Assembly: GCF_009982895.1 (NCBI RefSeq)
Contig: NZ_WXZL01000022.1
Coordinates: 1 to 60,621 of the forward strand
DNA from: Deinococcus alpinitundrae
Lineage (GTDB): Bacteria > Deinococcota > Deinococci > Deinococcales > Deinococcaceae
DNA: 60,621 nucleotides
Direction of reading: 5' to 3'
The stretch's first letter is position 1. Every line of letters starts with the position of its first letter. Positions 17,521-27,366 of the stretch are shown piece by piece. Under the pieces are notes generated by a model. It made no database searches. It had not been told where the DNA came from and was given only the letters and a program-made list of their open reading frames with translations. The translations under genes were made by a program, and so were the position numbers.

Positions 17521-18111
17521 GTGAGCGGCAAAACCCTCGGCTACGTCCTCATCTCCTCGGTCGACCAGAACATCGAGCGCCAACTCGAAGGGCTCAAGCT
17601 CAACAAGACCTTTACCGACAAGGCCAGTGGCAAAGATGCCAAGCGTCCTCAGCTTGTGGCCCTCCTCGATGACGCCCGTGACGGCGACACCGTTCTCGTT
17701 CACAGCATGAACCGACTCGCTCGCAATCTGGATGACCTACGGCACATCGTCCAAACCTTGACGCGAAAGGGCGTGCAGGTGCAGTTCCTCAAGGAAGGGC
17801 TGACCTTCTCCGGCGAGGACTCGGCCATGAGCCAGCTCCTCCTCAGCGTGATGGGTGCTTTCGCCGAATTCGAGCGGGCGCTGATCCGCGAACGACAACG
17901 CGAAGGGATCGCTCTCGCCAAAAAGAAAGGCGTGTACAAAGGCCGGAGGAAAGTTCTCGATGCGGTGCAGGTACAGAACGTACGGGAACGGGTGCAGGCC
18001 GGCGAATCGAAATCAGCCCTGGCGCGGGAACTTGGTATCAGCCGTGAAACCCTCTACCGTTACCTCGCTTCAACAGAAGAAGGCGACCCGAAGGCCGCCT
18101 CAATTTCCTAA
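17521..18111 (+). CDS. tnpR: Tn21-type serine resolvase with altered active site
   Basis: 196 residues strongly resembling Tn21-group TnpR: FTDKASGKDAKRPQL, LTFSGEDSAMSQLLLSVMGA, FAEFERALIRERQREGIALA and the C-terminal HTH (SALARELGISRETLYRYL). Two residues invariant in active family members are changed. The usual GYxRVSS is GYVLISS, so the catalytic Arg next to the nucleophilic Ser is Leu, and SMDRLARN is SMNRLARN, with Asp to Asn. The Ser itself remains. It may bind res sites and regulate without cutting efficiently. Its last codons read through the recurrent terminator hairpin (EEGDPKAAS), so the true end may have been altered. The start is a GTG right after res III. Confidence 0.85.
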   Translation: MSGKTLGYVLISSVDQNIERQLEGLKLNKTFTDKASGKDAKRPQLVALLDDARDGDTVLVHSMNRLARNLDDLRHIVQTLTRKGVQVQFLKEGLTFSGEDSAMSQLLLSVMGAFAEFERALIRERQREGIALAKKKGVYKGRRKVLDAVQVQNVRERVQAGESKSALARELGISRETLYRYLASTEEGDPKAASIS

Positions 18112-18116
18112 ACACT

Positions 18117-18291
18117 CAAGAATTCCTCAACCTGAACGCCAGAATCAGCAACCTCCATCATCCAGCGTTCCCGCCAAAATCAGCCGAAGCAACCAGAAGC
18201 GAGCGTCCCAGAGGTCAGGGCAGGGGTGGTCTGAGGTTCAGACCACCCCTGCCCTGACCTCTGGCGTGCCCCCAGTGAAGGCAACACAACC
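18117..18291 (-). mobile_element. IS6-family remnant (transposase 3' end plus terminal repeat)
   Basis: From CAAGAATTCC (18117) to AAGGCAACACAACC (ending at 18291), the sequence runs parallel to the reverse complement of the right-hand IS6 copy's end at 30077-30270. Both contain a long perfect hairpin around GGCAGGGGTGG (here about 18211-18260) and the same terminal repeat. The body of the element is gone, replaced by the resolvase region. The terminal repeat lies 78 bp before the LOV gene start. Confidence 0.7.
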
Positions 18292-18369
18292 GTCTCGAAC
18301 TAAAGTTCTCAGCTACTGAGCTGGCCAAGGTATATTGCCATGAGCCATCCGTTCACAGGGAGTCATTTC

Positions 18370-21366
18370 GTGACAGAGATGCCTGGATCTTCAGTCAGCC
18401 CACACTTGTTCTTCCGAGCCTTTGAACGGTCGGTCATCGGAACCGTGATCACCGACGCGCTTCAGGATGATTACCCAATCATTTACGTCAACCCAGCATT
18501 CGAGCGCCTGACTGGCTACGCTCCTGCTGAGGTCCTCGGACGTAACTGCCGTTTCCTGCAAGGCGAGGACAGTGAGCAATCGGGCCTGCAGGAGATCCGG
18601 TTGGCCATTGCCCAAGAGCAGGATGTCACGGTGACCCTCCGAAATTACCGGAAAGACGCCACCCTCTTCCATAACGAGGTCACTCTCAGTCCACTTCACG
18701 ATGAGACCGGGAGAGTGACGCACTTCATCGGGTATCAAAACGACGTCACCGTCCGCGAGGGAGCCGCACTCCAGGCAGCTCAGGCCTATCGGCAGGGTCT
18801 CTCGATCTTCGAACGGATTACCGACGGCTTCGTGTCACTGGACCACAATCTGAACTTCACCTACGTCAGCGATGCGGCGGCCCGGCTTTCCGGAAGGCAC
18901 CCAGCGGACCTGATCGGCCGCAATCTGCTCACCGTGTTACCGGAGCTGATTGACTCAGAAGTGATTCAGGCGGTGATCAGCGCCAGAGGCGCTGGCACAC
19001 CCTTGAGCGCCGTCAGCTACGTGTTCGACAAGTGGGTGGACATCACGGCCTACCCGGCAGAGGATGGGATCTCGGTGTTTACCCGAGACATCACCCAACG
19101 TCATCAAATCGAAGAGCAGCTCCGGAGCAGCGAAGAGCGCTTCACCAGGATCTTCCAGGCCTGTCCGATCGGGATCATCATTTCCCGAGTCAGGGACCAG
19201 CACTATATCGACGCCAATCCTGAGTTCTTCCGCCAGAGCGGCTACACCCGGGAAGAGGTCATCGGACGCACGCCACTTGAGCTGAGCATCTGGGCCGATC
19301 CACTGGAGTTTGAGAAAGTCGGGCGTCTCTTTCAGCAGCACGGAGAGGTCCACAATCACGAGGCTCAGTTTCGCCTGAAGTCCGGTCTGGTCGCCGACGC
19401 CGTGATCTCGATCGTTCCGGTGGTGCTCGGCGAGCAGGCCTGTGTGGTCACACTTGTCCGCGACATCACTCTGGAGAAGCAGGCCAGGCAACGGCTCGAG
19501 TCGAGTGAAGCGCGCTACCGGCAGGTCGCCGCAGAGCTCCAACGCACACTCGACTTGTCACTGGACCTGATCACCTCCATCGACACCATGGGCCACTTTG
19601 TCACGATGAGTGCCGCCTGTCGGCAGATCCTTGGCTACGCTCCTGAAGAGCTCATCGGCCGTTCTTCGCTCGACTTTGTGTACCCGGATGACCGAGCCAG
19701 AACGTTGCAGGAAGGTCTGAGCATCGTCAGGAACCACCGCGGTACACCGATATTCCAGAACCGCTACCTGCGGAAGGACGGGACCGTGGTGTGGCTGGAA
19801 TGGGCTGCGGTTGTGCTCCCGGATGAAGCGCTGACATATTGCGTGGCGCGGGATATTACCCAGCGCCGGGCAGCGGAAGAGGATCAGGCGTTTCTGGCCG
19901 CCATCGTGCAGACGAGTCAGGACGCCGTTCTCGGGGTAAGGCTCGACGGTGCCATCCGCTCATGGAATGCCGGTGCCGAACGGCTGTATGGCTACAGTAC
20001 TGTGGAAGCCGTGGGGCAACCGACGACGCTGATCGTTCCGCCAGAGCTTCACGCCGAGGAAGCCGTCCTGCTGGACCGTGCCGGTCAGGGCGAGTGGCCG
20101 AGTCCCTTTGAAACGGTCCGTGTGGCCAGGGATGGCCGCCACATCCCGGTGTTCATGTCGGTGTCTCCCATTTTCGATGCGGCTGGTCAGGTCATCGGGG
20201 TCTCCAAGATTGCGCAGGATATTTCCGAACGAAAGGCCACTCAGGCAGAGATTCAGGGCCTGAATCGGGAACTTGAGCAGCAACTCCGTCACCTGACTGG
20301 CCTGCGGGAAATCGATCAGATGATCACCTCCAGCCAGGACCTGTCCCTCACGCTGGACAGGATCCTGAACCATGTTGAGCAACAACTCGGTGCGGATGCG
20401 GTGGCGCTCCTTTTGCTTGACCAACACACCCTGAGTCTCGAGTATGTCGGCACGCGTGGATTTACCAAGCCGCTCCAGGACTCGATCTTGAGACTCGGCA
20501 CTGGCCCAGCGGGGCAGGTGGCGCTCAACCGTCAACCGCTGAGTCTTCCGGATCTCTCGGCCGCCTCACTTTCACCGACCTGGTGGGCGCACCTCAACCA
20601 GGCAGGACTGATGGCCTACTACGGCGCGCCGCTCCTGGCCAAGGGGAAGGTGCTGGGCGTGATCGAGGTGATGCACCGGGAACCGTTCGATCCTTCAAGG
20701 GGATGGTTGGAAACGTTCGGGATGCTGACCGGTCAGGCCGCCATCGCCATCGACAATGCCCACCTGTTTCGCGACCTTGAACAGCGCAACCTGGATCTGC
20801 GATTGGCCTACGACGAGACGATCGAAGGGTGGGCGCGGGCACTGGACTTACGGGATAAGGAAACCGAGGGCCATTCTCGGCGGGTCACGGATATGACGGT
20901 CAAGCTCTGCCGGGCCTTGGCTCTCCCTGCCGCAGCTCTGGTCGAGGTGCGACGGGGAGCACTCCTGCACGACATTGGCAAGATGGGGATTCCGGACACG
21001 GTGCTGCTCAAACCCGGGAAGCTCACGGACGACGAGTGGGTGCTGATGAAACGGCACCCGGAGTATGCGGTACGTCTGCTCTCTCCAATCAAGTTTCTGC
21101 GCCCCGCCCTGGACATCCCGCAGTACCACCATGAGAAGTGGGATGGCAGCGGCTATCCCCTGGGATTGGCAGGTGAGGCTATCCCCTTGACGGCGAGAGC
21201 GTTTGCGGTGGTCGATGTCTACGACGCGTTGACCAGCGATCGGCCGTATCGAAAGGCCTGGAGCAGAGAACGGGCGATCGAGCACATCCAGAGCGGTGCC
21301 GGTACCCACTTCGATCCAGCGGTGGTTCGCCTGTTCGTGCAGCTGCTTGAGCAGCGCGCGCCGTGA
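18370..21366 (+). CDS. LOV-PAS4-GAF-HD-GYP cyclic-di-GMP phosphodiesterase (blue-light type)
   Basis: I prefer the GTG at 18370. GGGAG precedes it by seven bases, and the N-terminus then matches the paralogue at 27363 in length residue for residue. The ATG at 18340 lies only three bases after a TATATT box. The first domain is LOV: GRNCRFLQG with Cys60 (codon 18547-18549), NYRKD, and the flavin-contacting Gln in GYQNDVT. Four further PAS domains, a GAF domain (about 640-790) and an HD-GYP domain follow. The last shows GHSRRV, LLHDIGKMG and HHEKWDGSGYP, all residues for a metal-dependent phosphodiesterase. It likely degrades cyclic di-GMP in response to blue light and other cues. The next gene starts within its stop codon. 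Confidence 0.92.
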   Translation: MTEMPGSSVSPHLFFRAFERSVIGTVITDALQDDYPIIYVNPAFERLTGYAPAEVLGRNCRFLQGEDSEQSGLQEIRLAIAQEQDVTVTLRNYRKDATLFHNEVTLSPLHDETGRVTHFIGYQNDVTVREGAALQAAQAYRQGLSIFERITDGFVSLDHNLNFTYVSDAAARLSGRHPADLIGRNLLTVLPELIDSEVIQAVISARGAGTPLSAVSYVFDKWVDITAYPAEDGISVFTRDITQRHQIEEQLRSSEERFTRIFQACPIGIIISRVRDQHYIDANPEFFRQSGYTREEVIGRTPLELSIWADPLEFEKVGRLFQQHGEVHNHEAQFRLKSGLVADAVISIVPVVLGEQACVVTLVRDITLEKQARQRLESSEARYRQVAAELQRTLDLSLDLITSIDTMGHFVTMSAACRQILGYAPEELIGRSSLDFVYPDDRARTLQEGLSIVRNHRGTPIFQNRYLRKDGTVVWLEWAAVVLPDEALTYCVARDITQRRAAEEDQAFLAAIVQTSQDAVLGVRLDGAIRSWNAGAERLYGYSTVEAVGQPTTLIVPPELHAEEAVLLDRAGQGEWPSPFETVRVARDGRHIPVFMSVSPIFDAAGQVIGVSKIAQDISERKATQAEIQGLNRELEQQLRHLTGLREIDQMITSSQDLSLTLDRILNHVEQQLGADAVALLLLDQHTLSLEYVGTRGFTKPLQDSILRLGTGPAGQVALNRQPLSLPDLSAASLSPTWWAHLNQAGLMAYYGAPLLAKGKVLGVIEVMHREPFDPSRGWLETFGMLTGQAAIAIDNAHLFRDLEQRNLDLRLAYDETIEGWARALDLRDKETEGHSRRVTDMTVKLCRALALPAAALVEVRRGALLHDIGKMGIPDTVLLKPGKLTDDEWVLMKRHPEYAVRLLSPIKFLRPALDIPQYHHEKWDGSGYPLGLAGEAIPLTARAFAVVDVYDALTSDRPYRKAWSRERAIEHIQSGAGTHFDPAVVRLFVQLLEQRAP

Positions 21367-21569
21367 AACTTCTGCAGTCTCCAGGCAAGCGTGTGCACCA
21401 ACAGACCAGTGTCAAAGCGCAGCTCCAGGCCGCCTTGCGCCGCGCCGCCGCCGAGGAACGAGCGGCGGTGGCCGAGGAGCGTGCAGCGGACGCAGAGTAC
21501 CTCGCCAACCTCACGCTTGAGCTTGATGTCACCGGGGATTCGCGCCTCAGACGAAAAGTGTACTATTGA
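21363..21569 (+). pseudogene. N-terminal stub of a GAF-GGDEF gene
   Basis: Overlaps the HD-GYP stop codon by four bases. Its start MKLLQSPGKRVHQQTSVKAQ and LQAALRRA...AEYLANLTLELDVT match the first 60 residues of the GAF-GGDEF gene at 25783-27366, which overlaps its own HD-GYP partner in the same way. Similarity ends after DVTGDSRL (about 21550) and a stop follows. A deletion removed the rest; the C-terminal GGDEF piece at 2-532 is a candidate for the missing half. Confidence 0.75.
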
Positions 21570-21885
21570 CGGACTCCTGAAAGGATCCAATAAGTTGGGC
21601 GGAATGCGGAATGTAATTGGCAGTGTTTACCTTGTGGTGAACGCCACTCCCGGCACTTCAGTTCAGCCCTACCTTCCCTTCTGAAAAGAAGCGATGCGCT
21701 CACCCCAGCGCCCGACCAGCCTCGGTCTGCTCGGGCCAGCAAATCCTCGGCAAGTCCGTCCGCCGTGCCTCCACGTTTGTGGAGCGCTATGCCTGAGCTG
21801 TAACACCACTCATAGGCGGCTTCCGCTGACTCAAGGGCAGCTTCACCTGCTAGTGGGTCACTTGCCACGGGTGTACCTTTTGAGC

Positions 21886-22440
21886 ATGCCCCGCATTCAG
21901 AAGAATCCGCTGCGTGCTCTGACTAAGGAGGAACGCGCCACGTTGGAGCGGTTGAGCCGGTCACATCACACCGCTGCGATCATCGTGAGTCGGGCGAAGA
22001 CGTTACTCGCCGTTTCAACTGGGGTGCCTTATACCGAAGCGGCTCGGCGGTGTGGGCGTCGATCGGGGCAAGGGGTCGCACAGTTGGTCTCCCGCTTCAA
22101 TCAACATGGAGTGAACGCACTCGAAACACGTCCAGGTGGGCGTCCTCCTGTGGTCTACGGTTCCGCTGAGCGGAACCGCATCTTAGACACCGCGCGTCGT
22201 ACACCCGATCGAGAACAGGACGGAACCGCGACTTGGTCGCTGTCCACCTTACAGAGGATGCTCCGACGTGAACCTGGGTTCGAACGACTGAGTACTTTTA
22301 CCATTCTGTCGGTCTTACACGATGCAGGCCTGACGTGGCAGCGGAACCGAACCTGGTGTGAAACGGGCACCGCCAAACGAGTCCGGAAAGCAGGGGTCGT
22401 CGTGGTTCGTGATCCCGATGCTGAGGCGAAAAAAAACTGA
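21886..22440 (+). CDS. IS630 transposase, N-terminal frame
   Basis: 184 residues from the ATG at 21886, which follows a TACCTT box by six bases (leaderless). It carries the N-terminal HTH region ([19 protein letters not shown]) and the winged-helix-like linker typical of IS630. It ends just past a run of eight A (22429-22436), where ribosomes can slip -1 into the next frame to make the full transposase. Confidence 0.85.
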   Translation: MPRIQKNPLRALTKEERATLERLSRSHHTAAIIVSRAKTLLAVSTGVPYTEAARRCGRRSGQGVAQLVSRFNQHGVNALETRPGGRPPVVYGSAERNRILDTARRTPDREQDGTATWSLSTLQRMLRREPGFERLSTFTILSVLHDAGLTWQRNRTWCETGTAKRVRKAGVVVVRDPDAEAKKN

Positions 22441-23165
22441 TTCAGCGCGCGTATCTTGAACCTGGTGGCTTGGCGGTGTGGGTTGAGGATGAAGCCGGAC
22501 CCTATCAGGCCATTGCTCATCCTGGGAGCACCTGGCAACCCCAAGGCCAACCCACGCGCCTGCCACACGAGTATGTCCGCGGAGGAACGGCCAAGTTGTT
22601 GATCCTCTTTCACCCGGCCAGCGGTCACGTCCGGGTTCGTGGGGTCACGAGCGGCACGAATGCCGTGCTGCATCCATGGTTGCAGCAGACCCTCTTCGAA
22701 GTGTTGGACACTCTGCCGGTGGCAACACCGTTGCCACCGGCAGAAAATCGAGCGATCTGGGAGCACTGGCAGGAAGGACTCAGCGTGAAATGGACGTTGC
22801 GGGAGACGTTGCCACCGCTGCGGATGTTGCTGGTGCTGGACAATTTGAGTAGGCACAAGACGCTGAAACTGGTGCATTGGTTGATGGAGCAGGGCATGAT
22901 GCCGCTCTATACGCCTGTTGCAGGCAGTTGGTTGAATATGGCGGAGTCTATTCAACGCATCCTGGTTCGCCGTGCTTTGGCCGGGCAATGCCCCACAAGT
23001 GCGGCACAAATCATCGAGTGGTTGGAAGCCACAGCACGAGGATGGAATACCCACCCAACCTCCTTTGTTTGGGGCGGAAAAAGAAAGGCTCGCCGTCAGC
23101 GAGCCTTTGCACGAAGACACCCTTTGGGTGGCTCTGGTGCCCACACCCTTCAAGTGCTTCAGTGA
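22431..23165 (+). CDS. IS630 transposase, catalytic frame (reached by -1 frameshift)
   Basis: The frame is -1 relative to the upstream ORF and open from the A8 run onward ([20 protein letters not shown]). It holds the DDE triad: Asp in [11 protein letters not shown], Asp in [11 protein letters not shown], and Glu in [14 protein letters not shown]. The ATG at 22470 lies inside the first catalytic segment, just before its Asp, so it is unlikely to be the real start. Confidence 0.85.
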   Translation, partial: KKLIQRAYLEPGGLAVWVEDEAGPYQAIAHPGSTWQPQGQPTRLPHEYVRGGTAKLLILFHPASGHVRVRGVTSGTNAVLHPWLQQTLFEVLDTLPVATPLPPAENRAIWEHWQEGLSVKWTLRETLPPLRMLLVLDNLSRHKTLKLVHWLMEQGMMPLYTPVAGSWLNMAESIQRILVRRALAGQCPTSAAQIIEWLEATARGWNTHPTSFVWGGKRKARRQRAFARRHPLGGSGAHTLQVLQ

Positions 23166-23198
23166 AAAACTACGTCCGTAGCAAGTGACCCACTAGTT

Positions 23199-23284
23199 CT
23201 GTCACAAAAAGCCAAAACCGACCCTAAACTGACACGAAAGGACCACTTCGTTGACAATCATCTTGAGGTATACCCCAACTGGAC
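23199..23284 (-). other. Tn21-type res-like site C (partial)
   Basis: 23199-23235 (CTGTCACAAAAAGCCAAAAC to ACTGACA) is the reverse complement of subsite II beside the resolvase, with about five differences. 23257-23284 contains GGTATACC with a good right arm CTGGAC but a degenerate left arm, as subsite I. It is oriented opposite to site B and the same way as site A. The IS630 insertion lies at its left edge, where subsite III would be. Confidence 0.65.
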
Positions 23285-23362
23285 AGAACTGGGGATCGTA
23301 CAGGATGCGAAGGAACGGCGCATGGTGTTCTACGGTGAATTGCATAGTTCATAACGCGCGCA

Positions 23363-25672
23363 TCAGGTCATGGTCTTGGGGAGGGTGAAGCCGAAGGTGG
23401 CGCCCTGATCGACCTGACCTTGGGCGGTCATCAGGCCGCCGTGGCGGGCAATAATCCGCCGGGCGTTGGCCAGGCTCACGCCAGCACCCTCAAAGTCTTC
23501 CTGGCGGTGCAGGTGCTGGAACATCGTGAACAGCTTGTCCTGATAGCGCGGATCGAAGCCAACCCCGTTGTCGCGCACGAACACCGCCCAGTTCTGCCCC
23601 TGGTCCTCGGCCCACACCTCGATCAACGTTTCCTTGCGGGGGCGGGTGTACTTCACCGCATTGTCCAGCAGAGCTGCCAGTACCTGGCGCAGTAACCCGG
23701 CGTCTCCCATGACGGTCGGCAAGGAGGCAACCTGCCAGCTGAACTGCCTCCCCGGTTCGGCTGCCGCGACTTCTTTCCGGGCCGCGTCCAGCAATCTCTC
23801 GAGCTCGACGGGTTCGGCATGAAACGGCTGGCGGGAGGTGCGGGAGAGTTCGAGCATGCCGTCAATCAGCAGACTCAGATGCTGGGCGGCCTCGTCCACG
23901 ATGCCGAAGTAACGCGTGACCTTCTCACTGAAGGGCTCAGGTACAGCTTGGCGCAGCAAGCTGCCGAAGCTGATGATGTGCCGCACCGGCGTACGCAAGT
24001 CATGTGAAACCGAGTAGGTAAACGCCTCAAGTTCCTCGTTCGATGCCTTCAGGGCTTTGGTCTGCGCAGCGAGCACGTCCCGCTGTGCCTTGAGTTGCTG
24101 GGCCTGCTCCGCCCGCTCTAGAGCCAGCTCAAGACTGTGAGAGGTTGCCTGAAGCACCGCCCGGTCGGCGGCGCTCCAGGTGTGCTGGTCAAACAGCGCC
24201 ACATTGAAGACGCCCACCACCGATCCGCTGACGGCCACTGGCAAGGTCGCGATGGTGAGTAATTTGCCAGCCAGAGAGGGATCGAGGTCATCGGTGGGAT
24301 CGAATGTCTCTCGAAAGAACGGCGTTCCAGTCTGGTAAGGCCGGTCGAGGACCGGGGTCTGGCCGACGGGTCGCCCCTCCTCGACGACCAGCAGCAACTC
24401 GGGCGGTGCGACCTCACCGACCTGAAGGGCAAGGTGCCAGGTCGAGCCGTTCAACTGCCAGTAGGTGCTGTAGCCCGGTGGCAGCAGTGAAGCGATCACC
24501 TGCAGGGCACGTTCGACCAGAGCCAGTGGCTCACCTGAGATCACCAGATCACGGGTCAATTCGGCGAAACGCTCCAGCGCCTGGGTGCGGCCCTGGAGCT
24601 CGATGTTCTGCTCCTTGAGCTGCCGGGCCGTTTCAGTGCGCTCGATGGCCAGTTCCAGGCTGCGGCCCACGGACCGGAAGACGGCTTGCTCCTGGCTCGA
24701 CCAGCGCGGTGTCCGTTTCAACCCGATCCCGAACATCGCCCGCGGCGCACCGCCTACAAACACCGGGTAGGTGCCGATGGTGTGGTAGACCTCGGCTTGC
24801 TCAAGCCCGGCTTCCCGAGAGTCCCAGCCGTCCACGAACACGGGGAGGGCGGTGCGCAGCGGTTCCTGGAAGACGGGTACCGCTCTGGGCACGCCCGCTT
24901 GGAGAAGCACCAACGTCTCGAGATCGGCGTTGAGGTCGTCACTGTGGACCTTCAGCTTCCAGCGCTCATCTTCAAGGGCGTAGTAGCCGGTGCTGCACTT
25001 GGGGAACAGCACACCCAGGACGTCAACCGCTCGCTGAGCCAGGACCAGGACCTCGGTCTCGGTACCGGCTTCCTCAGTGAACTGGACGAACGCCTCGAGG
25101 GCCGCCGTCCGCTCCCGGACCTGCTGCTCGAGGGTGCTCGAAAGCAACGCCCGGCCGAGCGCCACGGCGCACTGATTGGAGAGGATGGTCAGGAAGCGGC
25201 GTTCGGCGGGGGGAAAGTCGTGTGGCTCATTGAAGTCCAGCACGATGACGCCGAGGGGTCGGCCCTCAAGGAACATCGGCAGCGCCGCGTTGGCGATGGC
25301 GGCCAGGACCCCCGTGCGGCTCTCGAGATCCGGATAGGCGGTCTTTAAGGCACCGGCGTGCTCGAAGTAGAGTGCCACCTGCATCCGGAGGATGTCGGCG
25401 ATCAGCTGGTTGTCTTCGATCGAGCCTTCCTGCCAGAGGGTGCGGGTGAGGTCTTCGTAACCCTGGCTGCCGGCGATCTTCATCTGCTGATCGTCCTGCT
25501 CGACGAGCAGGACGATCCCGGCGACGGCCCCGAGGGCCTGCACAGCGGGGGTCAGGATGATCTCGATGACTTCCCGCTGCGTGGTGGCGGCGGCAAGTGC
25601 TCCGGTGATCTCCTGCAGGTCCTCTGCCAGGGAAGGAAAGGGCTCGGAGTCGGCACCGAACAACGAAGTCAT
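23363..25672 (-). CDS. Multi-GAF sensor histidine kinase
   Basis: 769 residues. There are three GAF domains (about 15-180, 190-345, 370-520) and then a short coiled coil. The HisKA domain follows, with the phospho-acceptor in YSVSHDLRTPVRH, and then the ATPase domain: N box LLDNAVKYTRP, G1 DNGVGFDP, G2 FEGAGVSLANARRI. In G2 the usual GTGIGLA reads GAGVSLA, a mild change. The layout resembles phytochrome-type kinases without the bilin domain. No membrane segment and no adjacent response regulator are seen. It lies 110 bp after the GAF-GGDEF gene in the same direction and is probably its operon partner. Confidence 0.9.
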   Translation of the reverse strand: MTSLFGADSEPFPSLAEDLQEITGALAAATTQREVIEIILTPAVQALGAVAGIVLLVEQDDQQMKIAGSQGYEDLTRTLWQEGSIEDNQLIADILRMQVALYFEHAGALKTAYPDLESRTGVLAAIANAALPMFLEGRPLGVIVLDFNEPHDFPPAERRFLTILSNQCAVALGRALLSSTLEQQVRERTAALEAFVQFTEEAGTETEVLVLAQRAVDVLGVLFPKCSTGYYALEDERWKLKVHSDDLNADLETLVLLQAGVPRAVPVFQEPLRTALPVFVDGWDSREAGLEQAEVYHTIGTYPVFVGGAPRAMFGIGLKRTPRWSSQEQAVFRSVGRSLELAIERTETARQLKEQNIELQGRTQALERFAELTRDLVISGEPLALVERALQVIASLLPPGYSTYWQLNGSTWHLALQVGEVAPPELLLVVEEGRPVGQTPVLDRPYQTGTPFFRETFDPTDDLDPSLAGKLLTIATLPVAVSGSVVGVFNVALFDQHTWSAADRAVLQATSHSLELALERAEQAQQLKAQRDVLAAQTKALKASNEELEAFTYSVSHDLRTPVRHIISFGSLLRQAVPEPFSEKVTRYFGIVDEAAQHLSLLIDGMLELSRTSRQPFHAEPVELERLLDAARKEVAAAEPGRQFSWQVASLPTVMGDAGLLRQVLAALLDNAVKYTRPRKETLIEVWAEDQGQNWAVFVRDNGVGFDPRYQDKLFTMFQHLHRQEDFEGAGVSLANARRIIARHGGLMTAQGQVDQGATFGFTLPKTMT

Positions 25673-25782
25673 GACTCAAGGTAGCGCCTGTGAAATTGGG
25701 GGACTGTTGTCGGACTCTTAGGGCCGTGCAGAAACGCTCAGCTCTGGTCGTATCGCCTCAGCAGCGCCCAGACACGCCCGCG

Positions 25783-27366
25783 CTACTGTCTGAGAGCGGC
25801 CTGATGCTCCTGTTTTTGGAGGTACATGCGCTGATCGCTGAGCCGCAGCAGCGTCTCCGGATCGTTTCCGTCCTCTGGGAAAGTGGCGACTCCGGTACTC
25901 GCATCCGCATGGTCGAACCCGTTGTTCCTCAGCCACTTCAAGGCCGTCTGGACACGCGCCAGTGCCCCACCTACCGCCGGGCCTGCTGGAGCCGGATGAT
26001 GCACCAGCACCATGAACTCGTCACCTCCGACCCGGAACAGCGCGTCCTCGCCCCGGAAGGACAGCTGGAGCGCCCTGGCAAAACCGACCAGCAACGCGTC
26101 GCCCCGCTGGTGCCCCTCGCGGTCGTTCAAGGCTTTGAGTCCGTCGAGGTCCAGCGAGATCACGCTCAGTCCCGATCCCGTCTCGCGGGCTTGGGTGAGA
26201 CCCAGCTCCAGGGCCGCTTCAAAGGCGCGGCGGTTGCTGAGCCGAGTGAGCGGATCGGTCAGGGCCGCTTCATGCAGACGCTCCATGGCGTGCTGGCGTT
26301 CGTAGGACAACCGGACGCTCTGGGCGGCGGTCAGGATCAGCTCCCGGTCGTTGGTGGACCAGGGCGTGGCGTTCCCGACCCGGGCGATAATCAGCGCCAG
26401 ACCATGCAAGAGATCGCCCGTCGTGAGCGGAACGAACGCCAGGGCCTGGATGCCCTCGTCGACGAGGGTGCCTATCTGCATCGCGCTGTCCTGATACCGA
26501 TCAACGAACAGCACCTCGTGCTGCCGAAGGCTTTGCCAGGCCAGAGTTCGGGACCTTGGGAGGCCTTGTTGCACAAGGCCAGCGAGGACGTCCGACACGG
26601 CTGCACTTTTGAACAGCAGCCGGTGGCTCATGAACTCTCCGTCTACTTGGGCGAGGACGGCGAGGTCAAGCCGGGCTGGACCGGCCATGATCCCGGCGGC
26701 CTGCTGGGCCGTGTCGTACAGACCTAGCGGCGTCTCGGTGAGCCGGGCGACCTGTGCCAGTGCCTGCGAGAACTTCACCGCCTGGTCCAGTTCCAGAACG
26801 TGCTGGGCCCGCCGGACAGCGTGCCCCAGGGTCATGGCTGTGGCTTCCAGCAACGTCCGCTCCCTGGCGGTCCAGGGCCTGGGTGTCCCAAAGCGGAACG
26901 CGGTCAGGATCCCCATCTCTCCATCCAGCTGACCGAACGGCAGGTGGGCCACGGCGCTCAAGCCCGCCTGCAGCATGATCGGTGACGTCGTCGGGCTGCT
27001 CGGATAGTCGTCGACGAACAGCGCTTCGCCGGACTCGATGCGCTCCCAGAGGACACCGCCCTCAGCACGGTGAAAGCGCTGGTGACGGAACACCTCGAAC
27101 TGGGGCGGTCCCTGGCCGTGGAGGACCACCACCTGAACGCTCTGGAAGGCCGTGCCGAAGCTGATACAGATCTGGTCGGCACGGCTGAGCTGTTGAAGGC
27201 GTCCGGCGACTCGCTCACTGATCAGGCGGGGATCTTCAGTGACGTCAAGCTCGCGGCTCAGGGTGAGCAGGTACTCCGCATCATCCGCGCGGCCCAAGGC
27301 CGCCCGGAGCTGTGCCCTGACCCCGGTCTGCTTCTGAACCGTGCGGCCCGCAGACCGCAGCTTCAC
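25783..27366 (-). CDS. GAF-GAF-GGDEF diguanylate cyclase
   Basis: 527 residues; the start overlaps the stop of the upstream HD-GYP gene by four bases, so the pair is translationally coupled. Two GAF domains (about 35-190 and 195-350) precede the GGDEF domain: TDPLTRLSNRRAFEAAL, LDLDGLKALND and RVGGDEF, with the RxxD inhibitory site (RGED) five residues upstream. A synthase and a phosphodiesterase made from one transcript suggest opposite responses to paired signals. Confidence 0.92.
   Translation of the reverse strand: MKLRSAGRTVQKQTGVRAQLRAALGRADDAEYLLTLSRELDVTEDPRLISERVAGRLQQLSRADQICISFGTAFQSVQVVVLHGQGPPQFEVFRHQRFHRAEGGVLWERIESGEALFVDDYPSSPTTSPIMLQAGLSAVAHLPFGQLDGEMGILTAFRFGTPRPWTARERTLLEATAMTLGHAVRRAQHVLELDQAVKFSQALAQVARLTETPLGLYDTAQQAAGIMAGPARLDLAVLAQVDGEFMSHRLLFKSAAVSDVLAGLVQQGLPRSRTLAWQSLRQHEVLFVDRYQDSAMQIGTLVDEGIQALAFVPLTTGDLLHGLALIIARVGNATPWSTNDRELILTAAQSVRLSYERQHAMERLHEAALTDPLTRLSNRRAFEAALELGLTQARETGSGLSVISLDLDGLKALNDREGHQRGDALLVGFARALQLSFRGEDALFRVGGDEFMVLVHHPAPAGPAVGGALARVQTALKWLRNNGFDHADASTGVATFPEDGNDPETLLRLSDQRMYLQKQEHQAALRQ

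Larger units (their letters stand above)
21853..23193 (+). mobile_element. IS630-family insertion sequence, 1341 bp
   Basis: Ends GTGGGTCACTTGC (21853) and the exact complement GCAAGTGACCCAC (ending 23193) are flanked by TA on both sides (21851-21852 and 23194-23195), as expected for this family. It inserted two or three bases from the res-like site at 23199. Confidence 0.92.

Noticed and set aside
21563..21868. 101-codon minus ORF between the GGDEF stub and IS630
   Set aside because: It runs into the IS630 left end, has no start outside the IS and no recognised motif. It may be leftover coding sequence, but I cannot support it.
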